A stretch of 55,977 bases of DNA from an uncultured Acinetobacter sp. (GTDB lineage: Bacteria; Pseudomonadota; Gammaproteobacteria; Pseudomonadales; Moraxellaceae): NCBI RefSeq assembly GCF_947626835.1, contig NZ_CANQTS010000015.1:1-55977 (forward strand), read 5' to 3'. The stretch's first letter is position 1, and each line of letters starts with the position of its first letter. Under the pieces are notes generated by a model. The model worked only from the letters and a program-made list of their open reading frames with translations. It did not search any database and had not been told where the DNA came from. The position numbers and the translations under genes were made by a program. Shown piece by piece: positions 1 to 10,636 of this stretch.

Positions 1-77
1 ACTATGATAAGATTAACCCGTTAGGTCAGGTGGCTTAACTTAAATAAAAAAGTCTCCGACAAACCCGGTACGGTTCA
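1..77 (+). mobile_element. right end of an IS3-family insertion sequence (partial)
   Basis: The stretch ends in a sequence whose reverse complement starts TGAACCGTACCGGGTTTGTC, which resembles the terminal inverted repeat of IS3-family (IS51-group) elements. Bases 3-38 read open as the last eleven codons of a protein (ending NPLGQVA) and then stop, as expected for the 3' end of the orfB transposase. The rest of the element lies outside the window. The family call comes from the terminal sequence only. Confidence 0.6.
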
Positions 78-255
78 GCTTTAAAATAAATAGCATTGCT
101 ATAAGTTGTGACCCAGTTCTTAAAAATATTAAAAATCACAATATATTGTATATTGATTGTAAGTAGACACAAAATATAGGGTAGATCAATCTTGTTTAAT
201 TTTTCAAAAAATTATAAGTATATTCACTTGATTATTTTTACATTTGTCGGGGAAT

Positions 256-927
256 ATGGAAATAGCTTTGGATTTCAATGAAAAATTTGGCGCACCTAAA
301 AAATTGTTGTGCAAAAATTTTAATAAAATCAAAATCAGCATACATCCTGATTTTTCTGGAATTTATCTTTGCTATCAAGAGGCTTTCAAATCTTTAAAAG
401 CTGATCTATCAATATTTACTTCTTACCCTGAAATCCGCGTCTGGAAAGATCCTAATAGATCTGGCTATATCATCGCGAATGCCTGTCAATGGCATTTATA
501 TTGGTCTCAAAATATACCGAAAAATATCGAACTACTCATACATTCTTTCCCCCACGATTGGGAAAAAATTGAGTTATTAAAAAAAGTGACAAGTTTGGAA
601 TTCATGAAATTTCTGTCCTCTTATCATCATGATCTAGATCGTATGAATCCAGCAAAAATACAATCGCTGATCAATGCCCACATTTCATCTGAAGTTATCC
701 TGGCTTTAAACAAAGAAAATTCTTTCAAACCTCACCGTACTATGAGCTTAGACCTGCTAGCAAAACTACTCTCATACACACGAAATCAGCTGAATTATCG
801 CAATAAAGTTATAAACCGGAAAAGACAGAATGTACTTGATCAACTGGAACAAACCAGTGGAGTTGTACAACAGCTTTTAAATAATGTGGACTTCGTTCTC
901 ACGCCAGATCAGCTATGGAAAGCATAA
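256..927 (+). CDS. unknown protein, first gene of a three-gene recombinase module
   Basis: I do not recognise this protein (223 residues from the ATG at 256; a TTG at 244 is an alternative start, with a purine-rich GGGGA just before the ATG). It is basic, predicted mostly helical, and has no obvious membrane segment or signal peptide. Its stop codon overlaps the start of the next gene as TAATG at 925-929, so the two are probably translationally coupled. The next two genes are large tyrosine recombinases, so this protein is likely an accessory factor such as a DNA-binding or directionality protein. That role is inferred from position only. About 180 bp separate it from the IS3-family end upstream, where the module's promoter should lie. 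Confidence 0.75.
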   Translation: MEIALDFNEKFGAPKKLLCKNFNKIKISIHPDFSGIYLCYQEAFKSLKADLSIFTSYPEIRVWKDPNRSGYIIANACQWHLYWSQNIPKNIELLIHSFPHDWEKIELLKKVTSLEFMKFLSSYHHDLDRMNPAKIQSLINAHISSEVILALNKENSFKPHRTMSLDLLAKLLSYTRNQLNYRNKVINRKRQNVLDQLEQTSGVVQQLLNNVDFVLTPDQLWKA

Positions 928-3254
928 TGTCAGAATCCAACCCAACCCATCAAAATATTGCTGATATTCCACGGGTATCATTAAAACAGACATTGGAAAA
1001 ACTCTTTGGTGATGAGCAGCTCCAACGTACCGAACATATTCAATATGTTGCTGATTTACTGACTTTACACCCCACTGATCAATATCTGGAAGGACTGAAT
1101 CTCGATCTATTAGATTTTGATCTAGAAACTAATTCTGTTGTTGCTAGACCAGCTGCCTTGGTCTTCTCGCGAAAACATACTGTTAGCGCAACACCAGTTA
1201 CTTGGTATGTGAACTCAATTGCACAATTAGCAGAGTCGGAAGAAAACGCCTTAATCTGGAATATCCTAGTCTTAAAAGCAGCAATCTATTTAATTGCACT
1301 TCCAGACATTAAACCTGAACTTTTTAAAGATGACCACACTGAACATTTCAATACTGTAAAACGTTTATTCCAGCGCTTCCGTGCAGCCAATCGGGCTTTA
1401 AACACTCAGAAAACATATGAAAATACTCCTGAATATATGCTTCTCTGGAAGAAGCATCTTCAAAACTCTACACTTTCTTTAGTGAAATTCGTTCAGTACC
1501 TGAAGGATGTCATTGATAAAAATAGTAATAAAGAGCCGTCTAATGACTTTATGCAAAACCTGCTAAAAGTGATCCGCATCACCTTTAATTATGTTTTGGA
1601 AAATAAGGCAAAAATTGCCAAAGCGAGCATCGAGACGCAACTGCAACATGAATTTTTAGATGAAGATCAGCTGATTGTAGAAAGTTCAGAAATTAAAAAA
1701 GGGCAAAAGTCTAAAGCTCTCAATATAGAAAAACAACTAGATGACCAAGATACACGTCAAATACTTGTAGACCCAACCATCGTTACCCCTCTTGCTGCAT
1801 ATTCAGAATCCATCCAGAACTATGTGCTGCCTCTGGTTGCCAAGCATATTCAACGAAAAGAACATTTACTGACATACAGTAGCCTCTTTCCTAATACCAC
1901 AAGTATAGTTGCCTTAATTACTGAACTATATCAAAATTACATTGTTGAAATTGAAGAAGGCTCTAAAGACAAGGATAAAGAAACTAAAAAAAAGAAGGTA
2001 TCCTTGATCCTGATGCTGTCATTTCTCACCGGAAATAAAATCCAGGAGTGGCTACGTCTACAAAGTAAACGTGCTAAAAATTTAAATGCTCGCCAACAGA
2101 TCAAGCAAAGCAATGGGCAATATTTTCTGAGGAGTAAATTTTCAATTTTCGAAAATAAGGATTTTGCTTATCCAGAGGGTTTGCTCAACCAAACAGTCTA
2201 TCTAGATATCCCAATTCCAAATTCATTTATTGCTTCGCTACGAGATGGTAACAGCGTTACGGAAGATGACCTTCAGCAACATTTGAAACAGCTGAGAGCC
2301 AAACTTTATATCCCAAAATTATCATTGATAAGAATTAGCTCTCTTTTACATCAGACTATTTTGCAACGCACTGGAAATAAACAGCTTGCTGACCTTCTCA
2401 CCGGTATTGATGCCAACAAGTCTTCTTCTACTTCTTATTGTCATCAAAACATCCTGACTTTACAGACTGAATATGTCTCAATTGTAAAAGAGCTGTGTGA
2501 GTCGTTATCCGATGACTACCAGAATATCGAATATGCTGCAGAAAAAAACTTTGGAAGTCGCAAAGCACCTACTTCAAATGTGATTCAAAATATCTTTGCC
2601 ACACTCAAATTCAGAATAATTTCACAAAAAGAAGACGACTGGATAGCAATTTTCAATCATTACAATCTGTGGATGTGGCATTTCTTGTTGCTCTTTACTG
2701 CTGCACGCCCCGTCGCTGAATTTCCAGGTTTTTTAAAAAACTTTAACCTGAAAAGAAAAATATGCATGGTTTCTGATAAAGAGGTGGGTGGGCGTCAAGG
2801 CTATGGACGTTTAATTCCACTGGGTAATTTTGTCGCACAAGAACTCCAGAAATTCATAGAATTTTTACATTATTTTAAAACTCAAATTGCTCCTAGTCAG
2901 CCAGAAATTCCACAACATATTCAACAAATTTTAGAGAGCAAGCTCCCACTTTTGAGTATCTTTCAGGATGGTCAATGGCACCCCTTAAGGCCATCAATTG
3001 TAAAAAACTTTCATCCCGAGTTAGGTTTGGAGCATGTAAACTGGCACCGGCATACTGCCCGTGCGTTTCTCAGCCATAAAATTAGCGAAATTGAAATTTT
3101 AGCTTTATTCGGTCATGAACCGATGCAGCAAGAAGCTGCTCATCCTTATTCCAGCTTATCTATTTCACAATATTCAAGCATTGCTCATATTCTTGAACAA
3201 ATGAAAGATCATTTTAATATTACCGGTATTGAACTCGATGTCCTCACTCAATAA
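927..3254 (+). CDS. large tyrosine-recombinase-like protein (second gene of the module)
   Basis: From the ATG at 927 the product is 775 residues, about twice a typical phage integrase. The catalytic pattern of tyrosine recombinases is readable near the C-terminus: Arg594 in AARPVAEF, a beta-hairpin lysine region around DKEVGG, His709-x-x-Arg712 in WHRHTAR, His730 in LFGHE, and candidate nucleophile Tyr741 in HPYSS. The spacing of the last two (11 residues) fits the family. The N-terminal 550 residues are long, hydrophilic and unrecognised. A lysine-rich stretch at about residues 345-360 may be a linker. The start overlaps the stop of gene 1 and the end overlaps the start of gene 3, so all three are probably made from one mRNA. 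An ATG at 915 is the alternative start. Confidence 0.8.
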   Translation: MSESNPTHQNIADIPRVSLKQTLEKLFGDEQLQRTEHIQYVADLLTLHPTDQYLEGLNLDLLDFDLETNSVVARPAALVFSRKHTVSATPVTWYVNSIAQLAESEENALIWNILVLKAAIYLIALPDIKPELFKDDHTEHFNTVKRLFQRFRAANRALNTQKTYENTPEYMLLWKKHLQNSTLSLVKFVQYLKDVIDKNSNKEPSNDFMQNLLKVIRITFNYVLENKAKIAKASIETQLQHEFLDEDQLIVESSEIKKGQKSKALNIEKQLDDQDTRQILVDPTIVTPLAAYSESIQNYVLPLVAKHIQRKEHLLTYSSLFPNTTSIVALITELYQNYIVEIEEGSKDKDKETKKKKVSLILMLSFLTGNKIQEWLRLQSKRAKNLNARQQIKQSNGQYFLRSKFSIFENKDFAYPEGLLNQTVYLDIPIPNSFIASLRDGNSVTEDDLQQHLKQLRAKLYIPKLSLIRISSLLHQTILQRTGNKQLADLLTGIDANKSSSTSYCHQNILTLQTEYVSIVKELCESLSDDYQNIEYAAEKNFGSRKAPTSNVIQNIFATLKFRIISQKEDDWIAIFNHYNLWMWHFLLLFTAARPVAEFPGFLKNFNLKRKICMVSDKEVGGRQGYGRLIPLGNFVAQELQKFIEFLHYFKTQIAPSQPEIPQHIQQILESKLPLLSIFQDGQWHPLRPSIVKNFHPELGLEHVNWHRHTARAFLSHKISEIEILALFGHEPMQQEAAHPYSSLSISQYSSIAHILEQMKDHFNITGIELDVLTQ

Positions 3255-6200
3255 ACGTACTAAGCAAACTCGAACACTATATGCCGAAGCACGTAGAAAA
3301 CAAGACCGACTCGATCAGGAAAAACAGCTTCGAGCAGATGTAGAACAGGAACTAATTCAATATTTCCAAGAACAAGATTTGGAACAAAAAGAGCATCTTG
3401 AATCCTTCTATCCAGCAATTTATGAGTTTATTAAACGCAAAGCTCCAAGCTTGGCCTGGAAAAAATATGCACATGAATTTTTTCGGTCATATATCAAGCA
3501 AATCAATTTAAATCGTCGTGAGACTTTGCCCCTACCGAATCTGACATTTGAGATGCAGCGTGATCAGCCAGTTTTTACCATGGACTGGATCGAGAAGGGA
3601 CAGCAGGTTGATGAAGTTCTTGATAAGCTTTGGGACTACTGGATTCTAGCAAAAGATAGCAAGACATTTTCTGATGATGAAATCATTGGGAATATTGTTA
3701 TTTCTGCCCTGCTCTATTCCGGCTTAAATCAAAAAGCCTCTTTAGAAGCTTTGCTTGAACACTTAAAAGATCCGGCAAAAATCAGAAAGATCGAAGATCT
3801 GAACATTATATTTTTAGAACCGCTCTCTCCCTCTTATGGAGATCGATTTATTGATGAAAAAACCATTCGTAAATCGCGTAATTTTATTCCTGATCAAATT
3901 ACCCGCTTATGGTTAATTCATTTTAATAGCAGAAATATTCGTACAGTAAACCAGAATGTAGAAGCTTATCTACAGCTTATTTTTAATAAGATTAAGTTAC
4001 CATTTAATCTCAAAACTTATAAATTATTACGCGACTACGCCAACTTTAACTGGATGCAACTCCCGAAAGTTGACATTGATCCTGCTCTCTCACAATGTCT
4101 CATAGAAAATACTGCAACCTGTGGCTTATCAGAAATAGAATTTGAAAGATTTCTTCATCCAAAATTTAAATATCAGCAGGACACTCTTACTGATTCCAAT
4201 GTAGAAAAATCACCATCTATTGTGTGTCAATCCAACTCTAATGATGACATTCAACAAGCCTTGGATGATGTTATAAAGATTCACAAAGACCTGTTACAAC
4301 TTATTCGTACATCACAAACTGATCAAAGCATCGATACATTAATCATTAAATATTGCATTGAAAACACTAATAAATTTAATGAGTATAGTAAACGTGTCGC
4401 CTTATGGCTCATCAGTCTTTATAAACCAGCACTGGAACAAATTCAGCCGCTGGCTGAACGTTTTAATTTTTGCGTAAACCAATTTCAAAGATCATTTCAG
4501 CAGAATAGACCGTTAGCAGATAGTTCCATTTACACTTATTACTCCCGTATTGCTGAGCCCTGGCTCACCCATTCTTTACAATATCTAGATAGCGAAGATG
4601 ATCTGAATACGAACTTAGCGAAGATCTACCAACAAATCATCACGAATACCCGACTCGCAGATGAAGCAGGCCAACCTGAGTTTAAAAAATCCAGTGGTCA
4701 GACCGTCAGGATGTTGAAGCGTTTCCAGAGCTTTCAACAAACAGTTTTCGAAGCTGAATCTCTCGAATTAGAGTCAATTTCCATACAAAATAGGCCTAGA
4801 GCCCGTATTATTGGCCCTTTGACTTATCAAGCTTTCATGAACAAGTTAGATACCTTATTTTCAGGTGCTAATATTCAAGAAAACACTTACAAGACATTAA
4901 AAATCATCTATATCTTAGCTTACCGAACTGGTATGCGTATTAATGAAATTCTAGGCTTACGTGTGCGGGATATCGAGGGCTTGAGCTGTCTATCAGTATG
5001 GATTCAGCCCTACGGCTCAAAAAAGAAAGGAAACTTACATCAACTTAAAACAGATAGTGCTGAACGCAAAGTCCCTGTACATTGCTTATTAAAAGCTGAT
5101 GAATATCACTTATTCCATAGCTATGTGGTCGAACAACGTCTACTCAATCAACAAAACTTATACCTATTCCGTAATTGGAATGAAAATAGCAAGCTGAACA
5201 AACATACGGTGACAACACCTTTTAGAATGATTATGAACGAGCTTTTTAAAACTCATGATTATTCTTTTCACTCATTTCGACACACGGCTGCCAATCACCT
5301 ATCCGTTGTTCTCAACTGTAATTACGCCCCACTGGTCAAGAATCTGACGGATTATACCGAAGAAGAATATCAATCTGTTCGAACAGAATTACTTCGTCAT
5401 ACGCATGGTCAAAATCATTGGTTTATGATTGCCCATTTATTGGGTCACATTGACCCTACAGAAACCTTTAAAAGCTATATTCATCTGAGCTACCTAATCG
5501 CTGGGCATAAAATACTGCAATATCATCCAGACATCGATACTCAATTAGCAAAGAAGATGATGGGCTACCTACCTTCTTTCAAATTTTTAAACACAGTAAA
5601 AGATTCTGCTCCATTCAATTTCGAAAAGCATGCTGTTCATTTAAGTCAGCAGTTACTCAACGATCAGACTGACTGGTTAAAAAGCAATCTAGAAGACATT
5701 CTAGATGATGTTTCATTTAACTCACAGCCTCATGATTTTTTTAAATATTTCGCAGGAACAAAGGAATCTAAAGTTTCATTTGCATGGTTTTTTAAGTGCC
5801 TAAATTTACTGGAAATTCATCATGATCCAGATCGGGTGTCGCAAGAAATGAGTTTACCTGTCGAACTAGTTAACTATTGGTATGAAAATGCCAAACAACT
5901 GGGCCAACTCAAGTCTCAAAAAAACAACCCAAGGTTATTTGATCTCAACAACATAAATCATCTGGATAAACCTTTGAAACCCGCGATGATAGATACCACT
6001 GAAGAGTGCAAAGCAAGAAACTATTTCTTTGAAAATATTCAAAATATCTTTGAAAAAAAGCCCGATCAAATAAAAGTGGTGCTTGAGACATTTTTAAGTC
6101 GTGTTACGGTTTCGCATACAGGCATTCATTATCGCTGGAATAAAATCGATCAATTGGAGTCATTTTATTCCAAGGTAAAAGACCTGTTTCCCCATCAATT

Positions 6201-6453
6201 TTGGCATTTACTTGGACAAGACTTGGTACCATTGTTAGATAAAAAGAAACAACCTTTTTTACTAAAGCTGGCTAAATCGAGCACAACAGAGCATCCTACG
6301 ACCCAAGAAGATTATGTTCGTCTCCAGCTTTACTCAACAAAAGATGCCAAAGCACTGGCAGCGTTTAAATTCTGTTTACATCTAGCTTGTATTGGCAGAC
6401 CTCGATCTCTTGAACTTAAAGCTGAAGGTCTAAAAAGAACTACATGCTGTTAA
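3238..6453 (+). CDS. very large tyrosine recombinase (third gene of the module)
   Basis: The product is 1071 residues from the ATG at 3238; a TTG at 3229 is possible. It carries a full tyrosine-recombinase catalytic set: Arg567 in RTGMRINEIL, a lysine in LKTDSAERKVPV, His678-x-x-Arg681 in FHSFRHTAAN, His737 in LLGHIDP, and Tyr747 in KSYIH. Unusually, the catalytic domain is central: about 320 residues follow the tyrosine, whereas most integrases end soon after it. The last residues (RTTCC, then stop) look abrupt, so the extreme C-terminus may be truncated or frameshifted; I cannot prove this. The gene overlaps gene 2 by 17 bp. Multi-recombinase modules are known from RIT elements, Tn554-like elements and gamma-mobile-trio islands. 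I cannot assign this one to any of them from sequence alone. Confidence 0.85.
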   Translation: MSSLNKRTKQTRTLYAEARRKQDRLDQEKQLRADVEQELIQYFQEQDLEQKEHLESFYPAIYEFIKRKAPSLAWKKYAHEFFRSYIKQINLNRRETLPLPNLTFEMQRDQPVFTMDWIEKGQQVDEVLDKLWDYWILAKDSKTFSDDEIIGNIVISALLYSGLNQKASLEALLEHLKDPAKIRKIEDLNIIFLEPLSPSYGDRFIDEKTIRKSRNFIPDQITRLWLIHFNSRNIRTVNQNVEAYLQLIFNKIKLPFNLKTYKLLRDYANFNWMQLPKVDIDPALSQCLIENTATCGLSEIEFERFLHPKFKYQQDTLTDSNVEKSPSIVCQSNSNDDIQQALDDVIKIHKDLLQLIRTSQTDQSIDTLIIKYCIENTNKFNEYSKRVALWLISLYKPALEQIQPLAERFNFCVNQFQRSFQQNRPLADSSIYTYYSRIAEPWLTHSLQYLDSEDDLNTNLAKIYQQIITNTRLADEAGQPEFKKSSGQTVRMLKRFQSFQQTVFEAESLELESISIQNRPRARIIGPLTYQAFMNKLDTLFSGANIQENTYKTLKIIYILAYRTGMRINEILGLRVRDIEGLSCLSVWIQPYGSKKKGNLHQLKTDSAERKVPVHCLLKADEYHLFHSYVVEQRLLNQQNLYLFRNWNENSKLNKHTVTTPFRMIMNELFKTHDYSFHSFRHTAANHLSVVLNCNYAPLVKNLTDYTEEEYQSVRTELLRHTHGQNHWFMIAHLLGHIDPTETFKSYIHLSYLIAGHKILQYHPDIDTQLAKKMMGYLPSFKFLNTVKDSAPFNFEKHAVHLSQQLLNDQTDWLKSNLEDILDDVSFNSQPHDFFKYFAGTKESKVSFAWFFKCLNLLEIHHDPDRVSQEMSLPVELVNYWYENAKQLGQLKSQKNNPRLFDLNNINHLDKPLKPAMIDTTEECKARNYFFENIQNIFEKKPDQIKVVLETFLSRVTVSHTGIHYRWNKIDQLESFYSKVKDLFPHQFWHLLGQDLVPLLDKKKQPFLLKLAKSSTTEHPTTQEDYVRLQLYSTKDAKALAAFKFCLHLACIGRPRSLELKAEGLKRTTCC

Positions 6454-6617
6454 ATAATTTAACCGTTGTTTCCTTATCTAAAGTCACATTATATATCTTT
6501 AGTAAACATTGGATGTCTAATCCACGATAATTAAATCATATAAACTCTATGAATTAGCAGCATCTGAAACAGAGATCGGTCATGCATACAACATCAGAAA
6601 AAACTGCAAAATAGAAA

Positions 6618-6950
6618 ATGATATTAGCTAAGGCAGTTTTAGCTGCTGCTGAACGACTTGGTCTTGCACAGGATCAACTAGCCTTAATACTCAATATAGA
6701 TTCCGTAAAAACTTTAACATCTCTTGAATTAAATCCCACTTCAAAACAGGGAGAAATCGCCCTCTCTTTAATCCGTATTATCACATCGCTAGATACTCTG
6801 ACAGGTGGAGAGGCTAAATGGATGCAGCATTTTATGAAGTCACCAAATAAGCTGACCAAAGGCATTCCGATAGAACAGATTCAGAATACTCAGGGAGTAG
6901 CTAATGTATTAAACCTAGTCGAAGGACTTCGGCTTCAGGGTAATTATTAA
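6618..6950 (+). CDS. Xre/MbcA/ParS-type antitoxin (DUF2384-like), apparently orphan
   Basis: The product has 110 residues. It starts with a helical segment typical of the Xre/MbcA/ParS antitoxin N-terminus (ILAKAVLAAAERLGLAQ, residues 2-18) and continues into a C-terminal region ending GVANVLNLVEGLRLQ, which fits the toxin-binding domain of these antitoxins. They normally pair with a RES-domain toxin encoded just downstream. Here only 60 bp separate the stop codon from the end of the convergent helicase gene, and no RES gene is present. No good ribosome-binding site is visible before the ATG, and family members usually have some 10-20 more N-terminal residues, so the 5' end may be truncated. 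It may be a relic of a toxin-antitoxin pair. Confidence 0.65.
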   Translation: MILAKAVLAAAERLGLAQDQLALILNIDSVKTLTSLELNPTSKQGEIALSLIRIITSLDTLTGGEAKWMQHFMKSPNKLTKGIPIEQIQNTQGVANVLNLVEGLRLQGNY

Positions 6951-7010
6951 GAGAATATTGGAAAAAAATTCATCCAGACTTACAGATGATTAGGGTGATC
7001 TGTAACCAAA

Positions 7011-10000
7011 TTAAAATTTCTCAAACAAGTTCATCACGTCATTTTCCGTCAGTTTTGCTTCGCCTTCATGATCTGTACTTAGAATAGAGTGTGCCAGTTC
7101 TGCTTTATTTTGCTGTAAGGCAAGAATTTTTTCTTCTATGCTTTTATTGGTAATCAGCTTATACACAAATACCGGCTTGTCCTGTCCAATCCGCCATGCA
7201 CGATCTGAAGCTTGATCTTCAGCAGCAGGGTTCCACCATGGATCATAGTGAATGACTGTATCTGCGGTAGTTAAATTCAGACCGACTCCTCCTGCTTTCA
7301 GACTGATTAAAAATACCGGTACTTGTCCAGACTGAAATGCGGTAATGACTTCATCTCGCTTTTTGGTCTGCCCAGTCAGTTTTACATAGCCAATTTCTGC
7401 GTGATCGAGCTGTTGCGCAATCAGTTCCAACATTGAGGTAAACTGAGAGAAGATAAGAATTTTTCGCCCCTCTTCCACCATTGGAACGACCATATCCATC
7501 AACTGTTCAAGTTTGGCAGAGTGTGCCTGCCCGCTTTTCACTGAATCCAGCTTTAGTAAGCTAGGATGGCAGCACACCTGACGTAGCTTCAGTAAGGCAT
7601 CTAAAATTTGAATTTAACTACGTTTAAAGCCTTTTTCTGCCACAATTTTCTGAATGCTTGCCTGCATCGTGGCGCGAACAGCCTCATATAACTTGGATTG
7701 CTGGTCATTCATATCAATATTGACTTCAATCGTAGTTTTTTCTGGCAATTCTTTGGCGACGTCAGTTTTCAAGCGACGTAAAATGAAGGGCTTAATCCGG
7801 TTGACCAGCTTTTGCCTTAACTGCTGATCACCGCGTTTTTCAATCGGATGACGGTATTTCTTATTAAAAATTTCTTGTGAATATAAAAACCCTGGCATCA
7901 GGAAATAAAATAGTGCCCACAGCTCACCCAAATGATTTTCCATCGGGGTACCGGTTAGACACAAACGATGTCGTGCTTTTAATTGCCGTACTACCTGTGC
8001 AGCTTTGGCACGCGGATTTTTAATATTCTGTGCCTCATCCAAAATGAGTTGATGATATTCATATTGCTTTAGTTGTTCTTCATCTCTCGCCAGAAGCGGA
8101 TAGGTGGTTAAGACAATGTCATAGTGCAGAATCTGCTCAAAATACTGATGGCGGTCGGGGCCCTGTAGCAGCAATACCTTAAGCTCAGGGGTAAATTTCT
8201 CCGCTTCTTTGAACCAGTTATGCATCAGCGATGTGGGTGCAACAATTAAGGCGGGACTTTCCTGCAAATATCCAGCCTGCTTTTCCATAAGTAAATGGGC
8301 TAAAGTTTGTGCTGTTTTGCCCAATCCCATATCATCCGCCAGAATCCCGCCATGTTGAGTTTCCCGTAAAAACTGTAACCAACCTAAGCCCTGCTGCTGG
8401 TATGGACGCAATTCTCCCTGAAAACCTTTTGGAGTCGGCAATTGTTGCTGATAGCCTTGTTTAAATTTCTGTACAAATTGCTGCAGGCGATCACTGACCT
8501 GCCACACCATCCCAAGATTATGCTGTAATTCTAATAGTTGACTCGCATCATAGCGATCTATGCTACGCTCTTCTTGCTGAAAAATGCTTCGCAGATGTAA
8601 CAATACCGGCTTAATGTCCTTGGCGGATAGTGCCAAATCGGGTTGACCCACTCCAGTTTCCAAGGTAAAAATTTGACTGTCATCAAGATCACTAAAAATC
8701 CGTGGATCAAGTAAATCAGGATGTTCTTTCACCAAAGCTAAAAGTGCATCGAGTAAATCATAGCTATTGCCTGCACTGTCCTGAACGGTCGCCCCGATAT
8801 TGAACCAGTCTTGTTGGCTTTCAGATTCAGTGATGGAAATATTTAAATTTTCAACATATTGCAGCTTAAATGGGCTGTGTTCCAGATGCTCTATCTGCCA
8901 TCCCCTCAATTCAATTTGATTGATGGGAATCAGCTGTTTGATCCAGTCTCCATAGAAAGCAAAAACCATAGAAGCAAGACGTTGTTTATCCAGTTTTAAT
9001 TGCTGGTAATAGCTAAGATCTTTCACCCACTCCAGTGATTCGACCAACAGTTGTAAATGTTGGATTGCCTGTCGTTCCTGAACTAAGTCCCGAAGCTGTC
9101 GCACCATTTTTCCATGCTGCTCACCGATAAAACTGTCACCTAATATACCTGCTTTTATTCGCCCACCTGCATAGGAGAATTCAATTTCAGCACAAACAGA
9201 CTCCTCCAATTTCCAATCAAATTTATCTAAAACACCAAATCGTAAAATTGGCTGGGGACTACCCTCAAGGACCTCAACATGCTGAATAGACTCGGGCTGA
9301 GGTAGATTTTTCATGTCTGAATATTGATGAGTCAGTTTCTCAAACTCTGGCAAGAGCGTAGCTGGAAGATCAGGCATCTGTAAAAAATGGTACAGAAGAT
9401 TTGGCGTATATTCACCATATAACTGGCCCACCGTGTTCTGTTGAATATCCACATAACATGGTGGCTGGCTCGCGAGAATCTGGATATGTGGATTTGATTT
9501 TAAATCGAGTCGAATATCACCATTGACCAATTCAATGTTTAAATGCTCCGTCTGTTTGTTGACACCTTGTTCCCAGATCAGTTCGATGTGATAGCCTTGT
9601 TCTGACCATTGAAGTGCAGCATGGCTTTTTTTTTGCCAGTACACATCGCCACTTTGAATAAAAGATTTAAAGTGCTCCAATAAAATTCCGGAGATATCAA
9701 GGTTGCTTTGATAAAAGCGCTCGTCACTGTTTATTTTAGCGTGATAATAAATTTGGTTAAATAATTGTCGTTTTTGTTCAGGTAAAGTCAGATGCTTTCT
9801 GGTGATATTTTCATAGTGCGTATAATCACTTTCACCGGCAATCGAGCCATTTTTATTGCGTCTGGCCTTCTGCACCACAAGGGTCAATTTCTTTGAGCTG
9901 ACAGACTGATTTAACAGGTAAATTAAACATGTGTTTGTTTTGACAGGCTGCTCAGGTTCAGCCTGTTGTAAATACCGTTTAAAATCATTCAACCAGCGTT

Positions 10001-10358
10001 GCGCCTGATCATCCCCCTGTTGGCGTTTTACGATTCCCTGTGGGGATTGAGAGTCAGCATAATGCTGCTGAAATTCATGGCGATATTCTTGAAAGAATAA
10101 CCGCGCTAGAGCAGCAGCATGTTTACAGTTATATCCAACCGGACAAGTGCAGTCGTCATCTATTAAACGGTTTTTTTGGGGATTATAGGTAATTGCAGTA
10201 TCGTAATAATCTGTCCCTTCAATTTGAGCATACATCGTGACCTCGTCTTCTTCCTCAAAGAACTCAATCGTTTCCCTATCAATGTGTTTAGCATAGCTAA
10301 GACTGCGCTGAATAGTTGCGGTACTAAAGCGAGATAGAAAATTGATCAAGGAGGACAT
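7011..10358 (-). pseudogene. SNF2-family helicase with SWIM zinc finger, interrupted by one in-frame stop
   Basis: The two open pieces (10358-7614 and the piece ending at 7011) are in the same frame and are separated only by a TAA at 7616-7614, about codon 915 of 1115. The surrounding reading, KRS-stop-IQILDALLKLRQVCCHP, is the usual continuous SNF2 sequence, with Gln expected at the stop (CAA to TAA, one base). The N-terminus has a SWIM zinc finger (Cys70, Cys72, Cys78, His80). The ATPase core shows ADDMGLGKT, DEAQ and LTGTPMENH. The C-terminal helicase lobe, after the stop, shows GGVGLNLT and ASDRAWRIGQ. The truncated protein would lack motifs V and VI and so probably be inactive, unless the stop is suppressed, recent, or a sequencing error. 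The rest of the gene looks undamaged. Family role: ATP-driven remodelling of protein-DNA complexes. Confidence 0.85.
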
Positions 10359-10636
10359 AATTACCAGACACTAAAAATGTTTATACAATTATAACGGACA
10401 AAGATGTCATTTCGAAACAGTGGCCGAACTGCTCAACCTGAGCACTGGTTCGACTTACTCAATAGGAATATTGTGAGTAAACACAATCAAATCCGAGAAG
10501 TTAAATAGTTCATTGAGGTCGAAAATATCCTTATAGAAAGTGATGATTTCTTCACAACAGTTAATTTTAAACCAAATGGGGTCAAAAGTTTTAAGCTTTG
10601 TGATTCATAGAAATCATTTCAATATAATGGGTGTCT

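Noticed and set aside
256..6453. Naming the three-gene module as a gamma-mobile-trio or RIT element
   Set aside because: Gene sizes and the unknown first protein do not let me assign it without a profile search.
6518..6631. Short open frame (ELAASETEIGHAYN) before the antitoxin gene
   Set aside because: Too short, no start, no recognisable family; mentioned only as a possible scar.
10383..10480. Short open piece reading ETVAELLNLSTG before the IS481 remnant
   Set aside because: Only about 25 codons, ends in a stop, has no start or clear family; it may be a relic but cannot be supported.
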